From the NCBI GenBank assembly GCA_963978905.1, contig OZ022259.1, positions 372,001-436,000 on the forward strand: a DNA stretch of 64,000 nucleotides. Direction: 5' to 3'. This document shows, piece after piece, positions 46,301 to 57,800 of this stretch (position 1 is its first letter; each line of letters opens with the position of its first letter). Below the pieces are notes generated by a model, which saw only the letters and a list, made by a program, of their open reading frames with translations, had not been told where the DNA came from and made no database searches. Made by a program: the position numbers and the translations under genes. Source of the stretch: Trichostrongylus colubriformis (taxonomy: Eukaryota > Nematoda > Chromadorea > Rhabditida > Trichostrongylidae).

Positions 46301-49300
46301 TAGCAAGAAGACCAACTGTAGTATTGTGCACGAAATGTTTTATGAAATCACCACTTGGCTGGCGCACACTACTGCGCGCGATTCATGGCGATGTTGTGCA
46401 AAATGGGTTTGATCGGCGCGACCACAGTTGTGTATGGAATTGAGTGGAAATTTCTTTCCTCTGTTTTCAGCTGAGCTACTGAATTGAAAAAAACAGAGAA
46501 GATGGCGTGATAAAAAAGCATTTCGATGTTATTATACTTCAGTCGCTTTTCATGGAACCCATTTCGCACGTCATCAACATGAATCGCGCGCAGTAGTGTG
46601 CGCCAGTCAACTGGTTTAGGTCATCATTGGGATTTTGGACAGTTTAGACATCGATAGTTTTGTCTTCGATTGCATCGACAATTTGTTCACTTGTTGAGCA
46701 TCTAATTCCTACACACTGATGGTAGATCCATATCCCGATTACCGATGTTTACTGTTTTCGTGAACATGCTTCACTGTTTGAAATTTTGCATAGTCTAGCG
46801 GTCGATACACAGTGTTGCTGCCAGTACCGCATTAGACAATGATTCCGAATGAAACGCTTGCTTTGCTATCACAAATATAGGTGTATCATGATTATCAATG
46901 TAGATCGTAGTATCAAAAGAAATGCATCATTTTTTCGTACGCTAGGCAATTCAGCGGTCGATATCAGAACATAAACAAAATATGTTCACCCAATGACACT
47001 GAGCATCAAACGCTTTTGCTAAAGCGGTCGTATAGTAGTATCAAGCGATGTAATGGATTTCATCCCATCCTATTCCTAACGGTTCTTATCAGCCATCGTG
47101 AGCCGTTATCACTGAGGCCCCTGTACCCAACAGTACCATTGAGGTCCCTGTACCCTACAATACCTGCGAATGTGAACATTCCACTGTTAGCCGCAAAAGC
47201 GTAGGTGACATTTTCCTTCTCACGCTCCTGATCGAATCCTATCAACCATTATCAGTTTGGATCACCCACTATTAATGCCCCCGTCCCACTCTGCTAAACA
47301 CCCATGAGTGTCAGCGCTCTTGGATCAGCGCGAAAGGCGAAACGAATCTGAAGACATTCGCCTTCTCATGCTCCTTATCGAATCTTATCAACCGTTATCA
47401 ATGCGGGTCACCCACCATCAATGTCCCCGTTCTACCCTGCAGAACACCTGTGACTATGAACGCTACGGGACCAATGCGAAAAGCAAAACGGATTCGACGA
47501 CTCTAGCCTTTTTACGCGCCTTATCGAATCTTATCAACCATTATCAAGCTGGATCACCCACCATCAATGTCCCCGTCCTACCCTGCAGAACACCTGTGAC
47601 TATGAACGCTACGGGACCAATGCGAAAAGCGAAACGGATTCGACGACTCTAGCCTTTTTACGCATCTTATCGAATCTTATCAACCATTATCAAGCTGGAT
47701 CACCCACCATCAATGTCCCCGTCCTACCCTGCAGAACACCTGTGACTATGAACGCTACGGGACCAATGCAAAAAGCGAAACGGATTCGACGACTCCAGCC
47801 TTTCTACGCTCCTTATCGAATCTTATCAACCATAATCAATGCGGGTCACCCACCATTAATGTCCCCGTCCCAACCCGCAAAACACCTATGAGTGTCAGCG
47901 CTCTAGGATCAACCCGAAAGGCGAAATGGATTTGGTGACATTTGCCTTCCGAGGCTTCTTATCAGCCCCTATCAGCTGCTATCACTTTCGGTCCACCACC
48001 GCTGGGGTTCCCTTGGCACCCCCTATATCACTTGTAAAATTCAGCGTCCCAGTTTTGCTGCGACGCGAGATATGAATTTCGTGACAGACAGACACACACA
48101 CGGACAGACAGACATACTTAGCGGATTATATATAGTAGGATACGTAGCTACCAGTTAGATGCTTACCAGTGAAAAGTTTTTGTTTTACAGAGTCGGACGA
48201 TACTATCCATCTTGTAAAGAAGCTGGAATATACCATTAATCCAATACAAATTAATGAGATTTTCGTTTTTCAAGATGGGGTAGCTGTTTTTTGGAACGTT
48301 GGTCACGCCGAGGTAACTTTGTTCTGATTGTTTTACAATGCAGTGAACCAGAGTTGACAAGAGAATCGGCACTTTTTCAGCTGGAGTTAGGGGGGACACT
48401 CAACAAAAGTCCGTGTCCAGATTCTGCTTGTAGACGCTCTCAAGGTTATTACATGCTTATCTTTAGCTAATTAACTAAGAAAACGAATGATTTGTCTCCT
48501 ATGATACTAGTAATTCGCCTCAGTTGAACTAAACAACCATTTCCGCATATATGCTTCAGCATAGGAAAGGAAATCTCTTTCCTTTGAACCTAAACTTAAT
48601 AGAAAAAAACATGGATTTCTTTCATCACACTGTTTCCTTGCAACACTCGTGGCCAAACCTCTCTTCGGTTAGCGCTATGACCTCTCTGGAATATAATCGT
48701 AGCTTCAGAGACGCAGAACACAGTGTGTTGCTCCCGCTAACTCCAGTAGCGCCTGTTTTGTTCTGTACCACTTAGTGAATTTGCTTATTGACGTTTCTCA
48801 TATCAAGTAAAATTTGGGGAAGCATTTTCGCTAGAAATCGTTTGACATATTTGTGCATCTCTTTGCTCAAGTTTTTCATTCATTTACTGCTTTTTGTTGT
48901 GAATTTGGTGCTATAATGGCAATGGGGGGGGCATCTTATAAAGGGTTGAACATCTGGACATATCAGAGGGCTCTTTGATTGGGGTCAATCTGCTCACTCA
49001 GGCGTATATTTTTGCCTATGCCTTAGTGGAGGAAAGGAAGGGTTCCTTCCCCTTTCAAGACTTAGGTGAAAATAATTTCCATAGTGGGATGCCCCTGTTG
49101 CGATAGCACCGTGAGTTTTTTATGACCGCAACTCAGGAATTTCAGCGTGCTCATGTGATACGTGATTTGGAACGTTACATGGAAGGCCCCTATGAATCGT
49201 CCGTGACGATGGAGGAACAGGATTCAATGCCGTTTTCGGTTTTAGACGGGTATGTCAACGCAAGTAGCACTGATGAAAAAAATTCTCTCTTTCTCTTAAA

Positions 49301-52300
49301 GCCCAAAGCCTCGTCTTTTCAATGGAAATTTCGCCACATACGGACTTCCTGGATCGTAACTTTCATTTTTATGACTCGCTTGGAGTTTTCATTACTTCGT
49401 CATTGCCACCGACTTCAATGGAAATTCCGTCTGTAGAATTGTGCAGTATCTCGTATACCACTCAGAAGATATGTAATTGCTTGTAGAAATGTTTGACTTT
49501 CATTGTAGTTAGAATATGGGTTAAAGGAATTGTACTCTGTAATCTTAGTTTTCTGTTACCCATGCAGTAATGAAGATTTCTTTATTACGGGCCTCATTGA
49601 AACTCTAGCGCGGGATGAATAGTGATATATTCTATAAAGTGCAGCGTTATAATTATTGCCGGTTTTTGTCGACTGCGCCTCCCTCTTCGTGACCTTAAAG
49701 TTAATCCTGGCTAGAATTAAATGAACTTAAAAGTCAAACACAGTGCTCGGACTTATATAATACGGACTCATAATTTTGGAAAAAACTTTCATTAGAAAAA
49801 ATCCACCATCGAAGTGGAGAAAATTTGAAACTGAGAGAGTTCATATGTCTAAAATGAAATGTGGTCTGGATTAACTGCTGAGGATGAAAGAGGGGGCACC
49901 CCCTCTTCCATCTTCAGCAGTTAATCCAGACCACATTACACTCAAAGAAACATTCAAAAAACACATTGCATTAAAAAAAAAGTCTTACCGAGTTATCATG
50001 TCAGTCTGCCTGAAAATAAGGGAGTTGATAGCGGATGGCATTACACTCAAATGTGAAAACATAGGGTAGGTAGGTCATTATTCAGTTTTCTAGTGGTGAT
50101 ACCGTTATTAAACACGATCGCTTCATATTAAACGGAGAGAAGCATGGCAGTGATCACCGAAAGTTTGAGAACGTACTGGAGCGGTTCTCGTTGAGTCAGG
50201 CTTTTGCTGCATCAGGTTAATTTCTCTTTGTCTTTATTGCTAATATATGTTTAGAACTAATGTTTCAAGTCATACACATGTTTAGTGAAAGTTGGAGTTT
50301 GGGAGACACTTCTCAATGATCTCGCTGAGCCACTGTCGGGTACTACGAAGGTATCTTTTATGTTGCTCAGGGCTATCCGTGGGGTTAAGCATATTCCACT
50401 GGTACCATTCAGGCTCTCAAACAAGGAGTCATCCCTTGGAGTAGGAAGGAAGCTCTCATGAAGTCCGGAGAGTTTGCCGCACTACGGTGAAAATTTTTTG
50501 CGTTCTTTGGTATTACTTACTGAAAGTATTCGCTGAATTATGTGCATTCTTAGGCATTCAATTAATCTCGACTGTACGTTATTGGATCGTGACTTCTACT
50601 GGGATCGCTCTCATGTGGAACGATATTACCTAATGTCAGCCCGGCATTTCACCCTTGGACGACGGATAAGGTAAGCCGATGTTCTCAAACAGTTGCTTAC
50701 ACTATCTTCTAACTGTCTCCTCGGTTTGAAATTGAGACAGTTTTCCAGGAATATCTGCCTATACTCTAACTTCTTTCTCAGCAGATTCATTTGCTCTTCT
50801 TTTCGCTCTTTCCTCATGAACTCTCCAACTTCTTCCTATTTTGTGTATCCAGTGGATCCAATTTTAAATATTGATGCAGATTTTTTCAGTGGATTGAATA
50901 GACGTTTGGACTATTGCGAGGAGCTTGTAAAGATGGTTGACAATATGCTAGCCTTGCGGCACGTATGTGTCTTCATTATCGTGGCTGCTTTTCTTCTAAC
51001 GGCTTTCGAAGGCTTTCATCCCTTTGTCTACCAGTTTTTGTTTGAATTTACTTCACGCAGTTGGGCTATCCCACAGTGCTGCGCGAATAACACAATGGAT
51101 TCATATAGTGGGAAAAAGGTCGGTACTGAACAACCGATATTGAAGAAGTCCATATCACACAGCTCCACATTGTAATAACGTAGTACTGAGCACTAGCCCA
51201 ACTGATAGCTCTACAAATACCTATCACTTATTGGAATTCTACGTATTCGGTGAAACACCTAGCTGCTACTGATATCGTAGTACAATGTTCATTCACTCGC
51301 TAAGCATTTATTTATTTATTTCAATACACTTAAAGACATCATTAGGGGTAATGCGGTAATGGAGAAATCCCTATAAGAAGTCACGCACAGGTAGTTCTGG
51401 GCCCAAGAAGGCTATCTGTGGCAAAATCCCGGTGAAAAAGCGCCCATCCAAGCTGTAGAAACCCTGCAAAACGCCGCAACCATGCAGCGGTTCCGCCTAT
51501 TGGACACAGCGGTCCCGCCTCTCGATGACGTAATTCCCGGTTGATTGGGGTGGGAGCGGCCAAGGAGATGAGGCAGGATCGGGGGTTTTGCTGCGCGCTT
51601 TCGCAGTTTTAGCTTGAAGCTCACTCCAAAAAGTAGATCCTGTCGTATTTCCAAACATTCCCTTGTGTTTACTTGGCAACATGCCAATGGGAAACTAGAT
51701 CAGACTACCCGAATCTTGACGGGAAGGTCGTCCGGGTCGAGAATCAATGGTGGGAAGGGGATCCTATTTCTCGGGTTTTTGGCCATTTCCATCCGTTTTT
51801 TCTCCACTATCCTGTTACTAGGCATCTCGACTTTCATATGCACCATTTCTTTTACTTTTCGTCCGACTTTCCCCTAATGCTGCCTTTAAAGGTGTGCACA
51901 ATAACACAGAAGATCAAAGGTGTGAAAAGCATCGGCATGCAAAACAGCTACACTGGGGCTCACCATTGTATCGAAAAAATCTCTCATTTCTGCACTTTTG
52001 AGACCAGGGACGAAGTGTTCCATCCAATGCTTCACCCCCTCCTCTTGCAGTATTCACTTTTGTGGCTTCCTTTGCTGCGACTCGACTGAATAAGAACTCG
52101 TGAAGTGAAGTCATCCAAAAAGTTCCATTTTCGCAGTACTTCAAAATTTCCCTAATAATTCGGAAACTTTGTGACATTCCAAGAAAAGCATATATCCAGA
52201 AAGAGCAACTTTTTGTCCATCTGAGGAGCACAACACGTGATTTAGTTCATGTTGACGCGCTTTGATATTGAATTTATCTTGTGAATGCGCAAAAACGCTG

Positions 52301-53352
52301 AGAACTTTCCGGACAACCTAGTATTTGCTATCTTTTGCCATTGCATGGGGTTGCTAGGTGCAGGCACTTGAAATGCGTTGAATCTGGATATGATCCATTG
52401 AATTTAATCGAGGCTGTTAGTTGCTTGTTTGTGCAAGCAGTGCAGTGACTATGTGCCCATGTCCATCCCAATGTCTCGAGTTTGGGTTATTATTTCAATT
52501 TGGATAGTACCCTGTACCCAGGGCTTATTGGGCCTCCTGAACACGAATATCACACTAGTTTCGCACGGAAACGCTTGGCACGCGTGTTAGGGAAGCCGAA
52601 GGGTCCAAACACGTGTACCATTGAAAGCTTGTGATTGGGATCGCTTTGGTGCACCAGCAACGAAAATTGCAGTCATTTGCATGTGCGCAAATACTTTAGC
52701 GCTGGTAAAAAAAACCATGAAAATGTAAAAGTACGGACGCCGAGGGGAGGAGTTTAACCATAAACCCCCGCCACTGTTCCAGTGCCACTCCATCACACTA
52801 TCCCTTCGGCCATCCAACCACCGCGAGATTGCTGAACTGTGCATCCCCTATAAGTTTACTTTAATTCGCTTAGCAGTTACCATAATTCTACATCTTTGAA
52901 CCAGTACCCAGTGGTTCTGACGTAGACTTAAAGACAGTCTTATGATATGCATGTACTGAAAGCCGCAGCTGTAAAGCATTGCAGCAAATTGGTTAAAATT
53001 GTTTTTTTCCAAGCAACTTTTGTCACTCATTTCCTCCCCAGGGCTATTTAGCCGAATTTGAGACCGGTTTTTGCATCATGTATGTGACCCTATAAAATGA
53101 AAAAAATGTTTCGAAAAGACCATGACCTCATGTGCCTTCCTTGTTAGAGATAAAAATAAGCCTGAACTGACCGTAGCTAAATTGATTTCATCAGGCAACT
53201 TTTTTCAGGCTTCAACTCTGGAATGGATGATAATAGTCCTTATTGTGATCGAAGTAATCTTCGATCTTCTCCATTTTGCTGATTCTTCTCCCACAAAAGT
53301 TATAGTGGTGCAAGAACCAGCCAATGCTGCGATCTCTAGTATTTCTCAATAA
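43376..53352 (+). CDS. RMND1: RMND1 homologue (DUF155 mitochondrial inner-membrane protein)
   Basis: Exons 43376-43470, 43531-43666, 43840-43951, 48191-48312, 49137-49249, 50094-50215, 50286-50350, 50413-50486, 50554-50670, 50890-50962 and 53209-53352 join in phase to give 390 residues. The N-terminus (MGILRNSCSFLMQCIAHPSK) is basic and hydroxylated like a mitochondrial presequence. The DUF155 core includes INEIFVFQDGVAVFWNV, VLERFSLSQAFAASVKVGVW, LLDRDFYWDRSHVERYY and FTLGRRI. Near the C-terminus lies a membrane helix LEWMIIVLIVIEVIFDLLHF, as in human RMND1. The family anchors mitoribosomes near mRNA processing sites and is needed for mitochondrial translation. Exon 5 could instead start at 49146, three codons shorter. 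Introns 3 (4.2 kb) and 10 (2.2 kb) are swollen by repeats. Confidence 0.9.
43684..43781. mobile_element. Harbinger-like short inverted-repeat element (copy 5), in RMND1 intron 2
   Basis: ggccgccgtcagactgcgat is mirrored by acgcaaagtctgacggcgcc. TTG precedes it and CTTA follows it. It fills most of the 173-bp intron. Confidence 0.72.
44034..44054. repeat. GC-rich hairpin in RMND1 intron 3
   Basis: A perfect 9-bp stem gggcccggc/gccgggccc with loop TTC. It lies in a roughly 200-bp repeat related to sequence near 61238-61450 (both have gctac/gctaacgcc, then ctactgatatgggta). Confidence 0.6.
44347..44578. mobile_element. Truncated copy of the 46351-46613 element
   Basis: It shares aaaatgggtttgatcg, tgtgtatggaat, cagtcgcttttcat and the end ccaactgg with the complete copy. 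The left terminal repeat was not found. Confidence 0.6.
46351..46613. mobile_element. 263-bp element with perfect inner inverted repeats, in RMND1 intron 3
   Basis: ggcgcacactactgcgcgcg at the left is mirrored exactly by cgcgcgcagtagtgtgcgcc at the right. The outermost bases differ slightly (cacttggct versus mirror of agtcaactg). Non-coding. Confidence 0.8.
47090..47990. repeat. 146-bp tandem array, about six units, in RMND1 intron 3
   Basis: The landmark atcaaccattatca (with variants) lies at 47241, 47387, 47533, 47679 and 47824, a step of 145-146 bp, with more diverged units at each end. Units contain atcaatgtccccgtcctacc and cgaaacggattcgacgactc. The step is not a multiple of three, so it is not a coding repeat. 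Confidence 0.88.
48368..48753. mobile_element. About 390-bp inverted-repeat element (copy 2), in RMND1 intron 4
   Basis: An inverted copy of 42179-42570: ctggagttaggggggac at the left and gctaactccagtagcgcc at the right end. Confidence 0.68.
49858..49937. repeat. 80-nt near-perfect hairpin in RMND1 intron 5
   Basis: The arm gtggtctggattaactgctg pairs with cagcagttaatccagaccac, and the inner part aagagggggcaccccctctt closes it. The stem is about 38 bp with one or two mismatches and almost no loop. It is either a tiny palindromic element or a structured intronic RNA. Confidence 0.75.
50963..53208 (+). other. RMND1 intron 10
   Basis: A 2.25-kb GT-AG intron. It holds the TTAA-flanked element at 51330-51889; the rest, including 51890-53208, shows no recognised gene. 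Confidence 0.6.
51330..51889. mobile_element. 560-bp TTAA-flanked inverted-repeat element (copy 1)
   Basis: TTAA then agacatcattagggg at the left, and cccctaatgctgcct then TTAA at the right. TTAA duplications are the mark of piggyBac-type insertion (inference). It is an inverted, near-identical copy of 62218-62778. Both copies keep a 91-codon ORF (here minus strand 51687-51412, starting MACCQVNTRECLEIRQ) with no recognised family. Confidence 0.75.
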
Positions 53353-53838
53353 TGGATTTCTGGAGCTTACGAAAAAGTTGCTATGGATCGACTCGGTTTC
53401 TCTTTTGGATCAAGTTTCTGAAGAACTTTTATGCTCTGACCTTCGAAACATTCAAAAGGGCCCCATCACCATCGCAGTTCCATGTATATCCATTGTGAAC
53501 TATATAGTGCTGTAATAATACACATTCAAGCACTTCGTTCAGTTGTTCATTCATTTTTATCTAATCAATACAATGCCACATGACTTTTGCGATACAACGT
53601 AGCTTCTTTGTCTCTTTCTCAGTCGCGCTTTTTTTGTTGAAAACTTGGGTCAGTGTGAGTTGGGGATGGGGATGAGAAGCAGTCAGCTCCGAGTTGAACC
53701 ACTCCTCATGTAGGGAATTTCTTTAATTATCGGAAGATCCTGCACCGCTCAATTTCGAGCCTAAATCATATTCATCTTTCCTCGAATTGCAACTCACATC
53801 GATCCAAAGTTGGCGCTGAGAGGTCATTTGTTGAACTA
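53353..53838. other. Spacer after RMND1
   Basis: Holds the RMND1 3' flank. No gene or repeat was recognised before the mariner derivative at 53839. Confidence 0.5.
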
Positions 53839-54517
53839 TTAGGTTTATGCAGAATAAATGGCCAAAACGGACCACTTTCTTCAAAACGCCATAACTTCGG
53901 TTAGACACAACTTTATTTGTCGAAATAAAAACCATTCGAATCTACACATGCCAACGATCTGGTAAAGAAAATATGCCATCATGATCAAATTCTGGATTGC
54001 GAAAATTAATGAAGTCTACGATGGCATTTTCAATATGCATCGTTTCGGCGAACTCCTTCTGACCCAGGTTTGCATCGAGAACCGTGAAAAAGTGGTAATT
54101 CGTCAGAGATAGGTCTGAGGAATAAGGGGGTGAGGGAGAGTCTCGATCAGTTTCTGCCGGGTGACTTGCGAACTGTGGGGTTTTGCGTTGTTTTGCGCAC
54201 CCAGTAAAAAAATGATGCAGTTAGGCATCGAGCCTCCCCCTCACCCCCCTTATTCCCCAGACCTATCCTTGACGGATTACCACTTTTTCCGGGTTCCCGA
54301 TGCAAACCTGCGGCGGAAAAATTATGCACGGTAAAAATGCCATTCTTGACTTTATTGATTCTCGCAATCCAGAATTTGATCGTGATGGTATACTTTCCTT
54401 ACCAGATCGTTGGCAAAATTCTGTAGATTCGAATGGTTTTTATTTCGACAAATAAAGTTGTGTCTGAGCGAAGTTATGGCCAATTACGTTTCGGCCATTT
54501 ATTCTGCATAGACCTAA
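53839..54517. mobile_element. Mariner derivative made of two 3' halves, head to head
   Basis: Both outer ends are the 3' terminal repeat of the mariner at 29535-30468 (ttaggtttatgcagaataaa at the left, mirrored by tttattctgcatagacctaa at the right), flanked by TA. From each end the sequence runs inward through the transposase C-terminus to about the PHTSQVTRQKL region, meeting near 54200. No 5' end or complete ORF remains. The two arms are diverged from each other. Confidence 0.85.
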
Positions 54518-54849
54518 TACATATTACTTTATTGATTCTCGCATTTTTTGAGGCTAAATGACCAAAAGACTGGCAAGATGTGTAATCAGTGTTCAAATCT
54601 GTGTATTCCATTACAAATATAATATAAGTCAATCTTCCATAGAGGTGTCTTTGAGAAATTTTTGCTGTTTCATTTCTGTTGATGTTGTTTTGAAAGTTGT
54701 TAGTTGAAACTGTTTTATCAGTGTTCCTCGTATTTTCACAAATGAGGTTTAACCGCTCCTTATCTGAGGTTATATCCAAGAAAACCGAACCCGTTGCACT
54801 TGAATCAATTTGTCTAAGTAGTTTGAAGGCGGAGCTCTCCTTCTTCTCA

Positions 54850-54864
54850 TTGCAGTTTTTCAGT
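54850..54864 (+). promoter_or_regulatory. Likely trans-splice acceptor of BCKDHA
   Basis: ATTGCAGTTTTTCAG ends at 54863, one base before the ATG. It is a near-ideal nematode 3' splice site (TTTTTCAG) with no coding exon before it. Confidence 0.65.
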
Positions 54865-57800
54865 ATGTTGTCACGTGCGCTGAAGGTCACCCATGCAGCG
54901 AGGACTTCCTGCAGGCTTTTCAGTGTGCGAACAGGCGACGACTTTACTTTGAAAGAATTCGGGGAGAAGTATCTTGGTCATCGTAAGGTTTGTCTCTTCA
55001 TTTTTCACCCTTTAAAAATTTTCGACTCTGTGTTCATTTTTGTATACGAGTTTTAACCATTAGGATGTTACTCGGTGATGTGGTTTCATATCAGGCTGCC
55101 TTTACCGAGATCTTGAAAATCATCGATCCCGATTCTGAACCTGCCATGCCTATCTACAGAGTGAGCGACATGCAAGGTAATATCATCGACAAGTCAAGTG
55201 ATCCCAATTTCGATAAGGTGAGCGTATGTATTTGAATTCTTTCCTTGACAATTCTTTTGTTGAGCGGAAGTTGTTGCGGCTATCGCACAGTACTTCGCGA
55301 TTTACACTCTAAAAATATATGAGGCTGACTCCATACTTTACGCGGCTGCTGCGAAGTACGAAGGCATCCTCATGCGGAATGTCAGACACTGACCAAGGCG
55401 CTTCAGTACGACCCTCACTCAACGGGGGCCAAATACGATCCCATTTATTGCTCTCTATGATATCACTAAGGCCGCTTTCATACTTTGCGCACCGACGCCG
55501 TCACGCAACCATCTGCCCGCCGCAGGAGACGGCGTCCATAGATAATACGGACCCAATCACACTACAGTATGGTGATTGTGGCCGATTCGAAACTTGGCGC
55601 TATGCCAATAAGGTGATCGTGGCCGCTTCGTGTATTGGCACAGCGCCAAGATTCGAATCGGCCACAATCACCATACTGTAGTGTGATTGGGTCCGCATTA
55701 TCTATGGACGCGGTCTCCTGCGGCGGGCAAATGGTTGCGTGAGTTTGACGCCGTCACGCGGGTGACGGCGTCAAATCAACGCAGATAACGGCGTCGATTT
55801 GACGCCGTCACGCGCGTGACGGCGTCGGTGCGCAAAGTATGAAAGCGGCCTAACTGTTGCCGGATTGTATATTTATAATATGTTTTATTACTATGTGTTC
55901 TGACCTCAACAATTATATATTATTTCACATTTCCTCGCACGGATATTCGTGAAATAACCGCGCAACAGAACTGATGACACAAGCCCTCCACTTTCTTTCT
56001 TGTACTTACTAGGGAAGGTATTTTACTTCCCATGGAACTTTGAAATGAGACCCGGGGGGATCGATAGAGCTTCGAACGCTGTTTATAACCGTGAAAACCA
56101 AAATTGCTAAATGGCATTCTGAAGCGAGTTACGAGGGGTCAAAGTTTGCCAGTGACTTGCCTGTGACATCTCAATGGCGAGGCGCTTCGTCATCAGCATG
56201 ACTAGCACAGAACCAGTAGTGGCCTCCGTGGCTCAATGGTAGTGTCTCGGTTCTGCAGGCGGAAGGTCGTGGGTTTGCTTCCCGCCGGTGCGGCTTCTTT
56301 TGCATTTTGTGTTTCATTGTCAGTAAGTGCTTTTCTTTCACTTCTAAACGTTTCCTTGTATGATATTCGCGCGTAGGGGGTCGAATTACCCCTCTGTGCA
56401 AATTTCCAGCCGGATCCAGTTTCTGGCCAAACTTCGGAAAATTTGGGTGGCCAGGGTTAAGTAGGAGTTTTTTGAACTTCCTTCCACAAAAAATCCTGCA
56501 AGGTGAACAAGATAACCTAAACATACCTATCACACTTACCCATCACACTAAACGCACGTAACAAGCGCCAAATGAGAGCATTTGCTGGGCAAGGGTCAAC
56601 GACTTCTCCTTTGTTAAATGTGTTGCCAGCCCATCAATTTTTCCGAGATTTGGTCAAATTCTAGAATTGGCTGAAAACTTGTCCCATGGGGTAATTTGAT
56701 CCCCTGAACACGAAAATCATACTGGTTTTGCGTGAAAACGTATGGCTCGCGCGCTATGGGTTCCCAAACATACCATGAAATGGTATTACTCTTTTTTTTT
56801 CAGAAAAACCTTCATAACTTCATTCAGCTAATGGTTTGACAGATTCAGAATACAGATTTGAGATCAGCATTTAACAGCGCGTACAGTGGTATGTGTCTCA
56901 TTGCAAATGGCGATTTCGACAAACCGTCTGATGGCAAAGTGCCTCGCCAATGAGGTGTCACAGGCAAACTTTGACCCCTCGTAACTCGCTTCAGGATGCC
57001 ATTTAGCAATTTTGGTTTTCACGGTTATAATCAGCGTTCGAAGCTCTATCGATCCCCCCGGGTCTCATTTCAAAGTTCCATGGGAAGTAAAATACCTTCT
57101 CTAGTTAGGGACACCGGAAGGGGTAAATTTGACAGATTGTGTAATATCAAAGTGAGGGAGATCAGCAATGTAACAGTGGAGAAAAAAAACGAAATAAAAC
57201 TGCGAAAAAAAACGAGAAAGATGAACCCGAAAGCCCCTTTCTCTCTCTTGCCCCCCTGCGTCACTAGTCAGAAGTGGACTGCAGACGAGCGGAGAGACTA
57301 AGTTAGTCGACCGCAAAAGTTGTCCCGCCCTCGCCGGCAACTCGCCCGGCTGATGAACTGCGGCACGACACCTAGTTATGAGTTTTTGTTGTAATGACCG
57401 CCCACCCGTGATGCGCCTATGTACCCAGACCTCTTTAGTGACCTTTGATCAATCTTTGCCCCACGTCAGGGTCACATTGGAACTCAATCCATACCGCACT
57501 TGTCCTCATCTCCACAGGTCGTTCTTCATGTAACGTTCAAGCTCCGCCCACCACCACAAATGCTCTGCCCACTGTGCCCACGTCTGTTTGATGACTTAAA
57601 AAAAACTCGTTCCTGACCATTCCACCTCTTCCCAACGTTTGGGTCACATTGGAACCCAATTAACAATTTTCGGTCTGAAAACGGAACATTGCACTGCACG
57701 CTCGGTCCACCGTGGAGGGAACTTAACTTGGTGTGGGGTTGAAAGAGGAGAAAAAAATTTTTTTTTGGCACCCGCTGTACAGTAGGGAAGGTATTTCTAT

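Noticed and set aside
56216..56292. A tRNA gene (A and B boxes, tRNA-like length)
   Set aside because: Acceptor arms do not pair, the anticodon stem is imperfect, and a related, equally degenerate copy with the same tail exists at 8100-8311. It is better explained as a tRNA-derived repeat.
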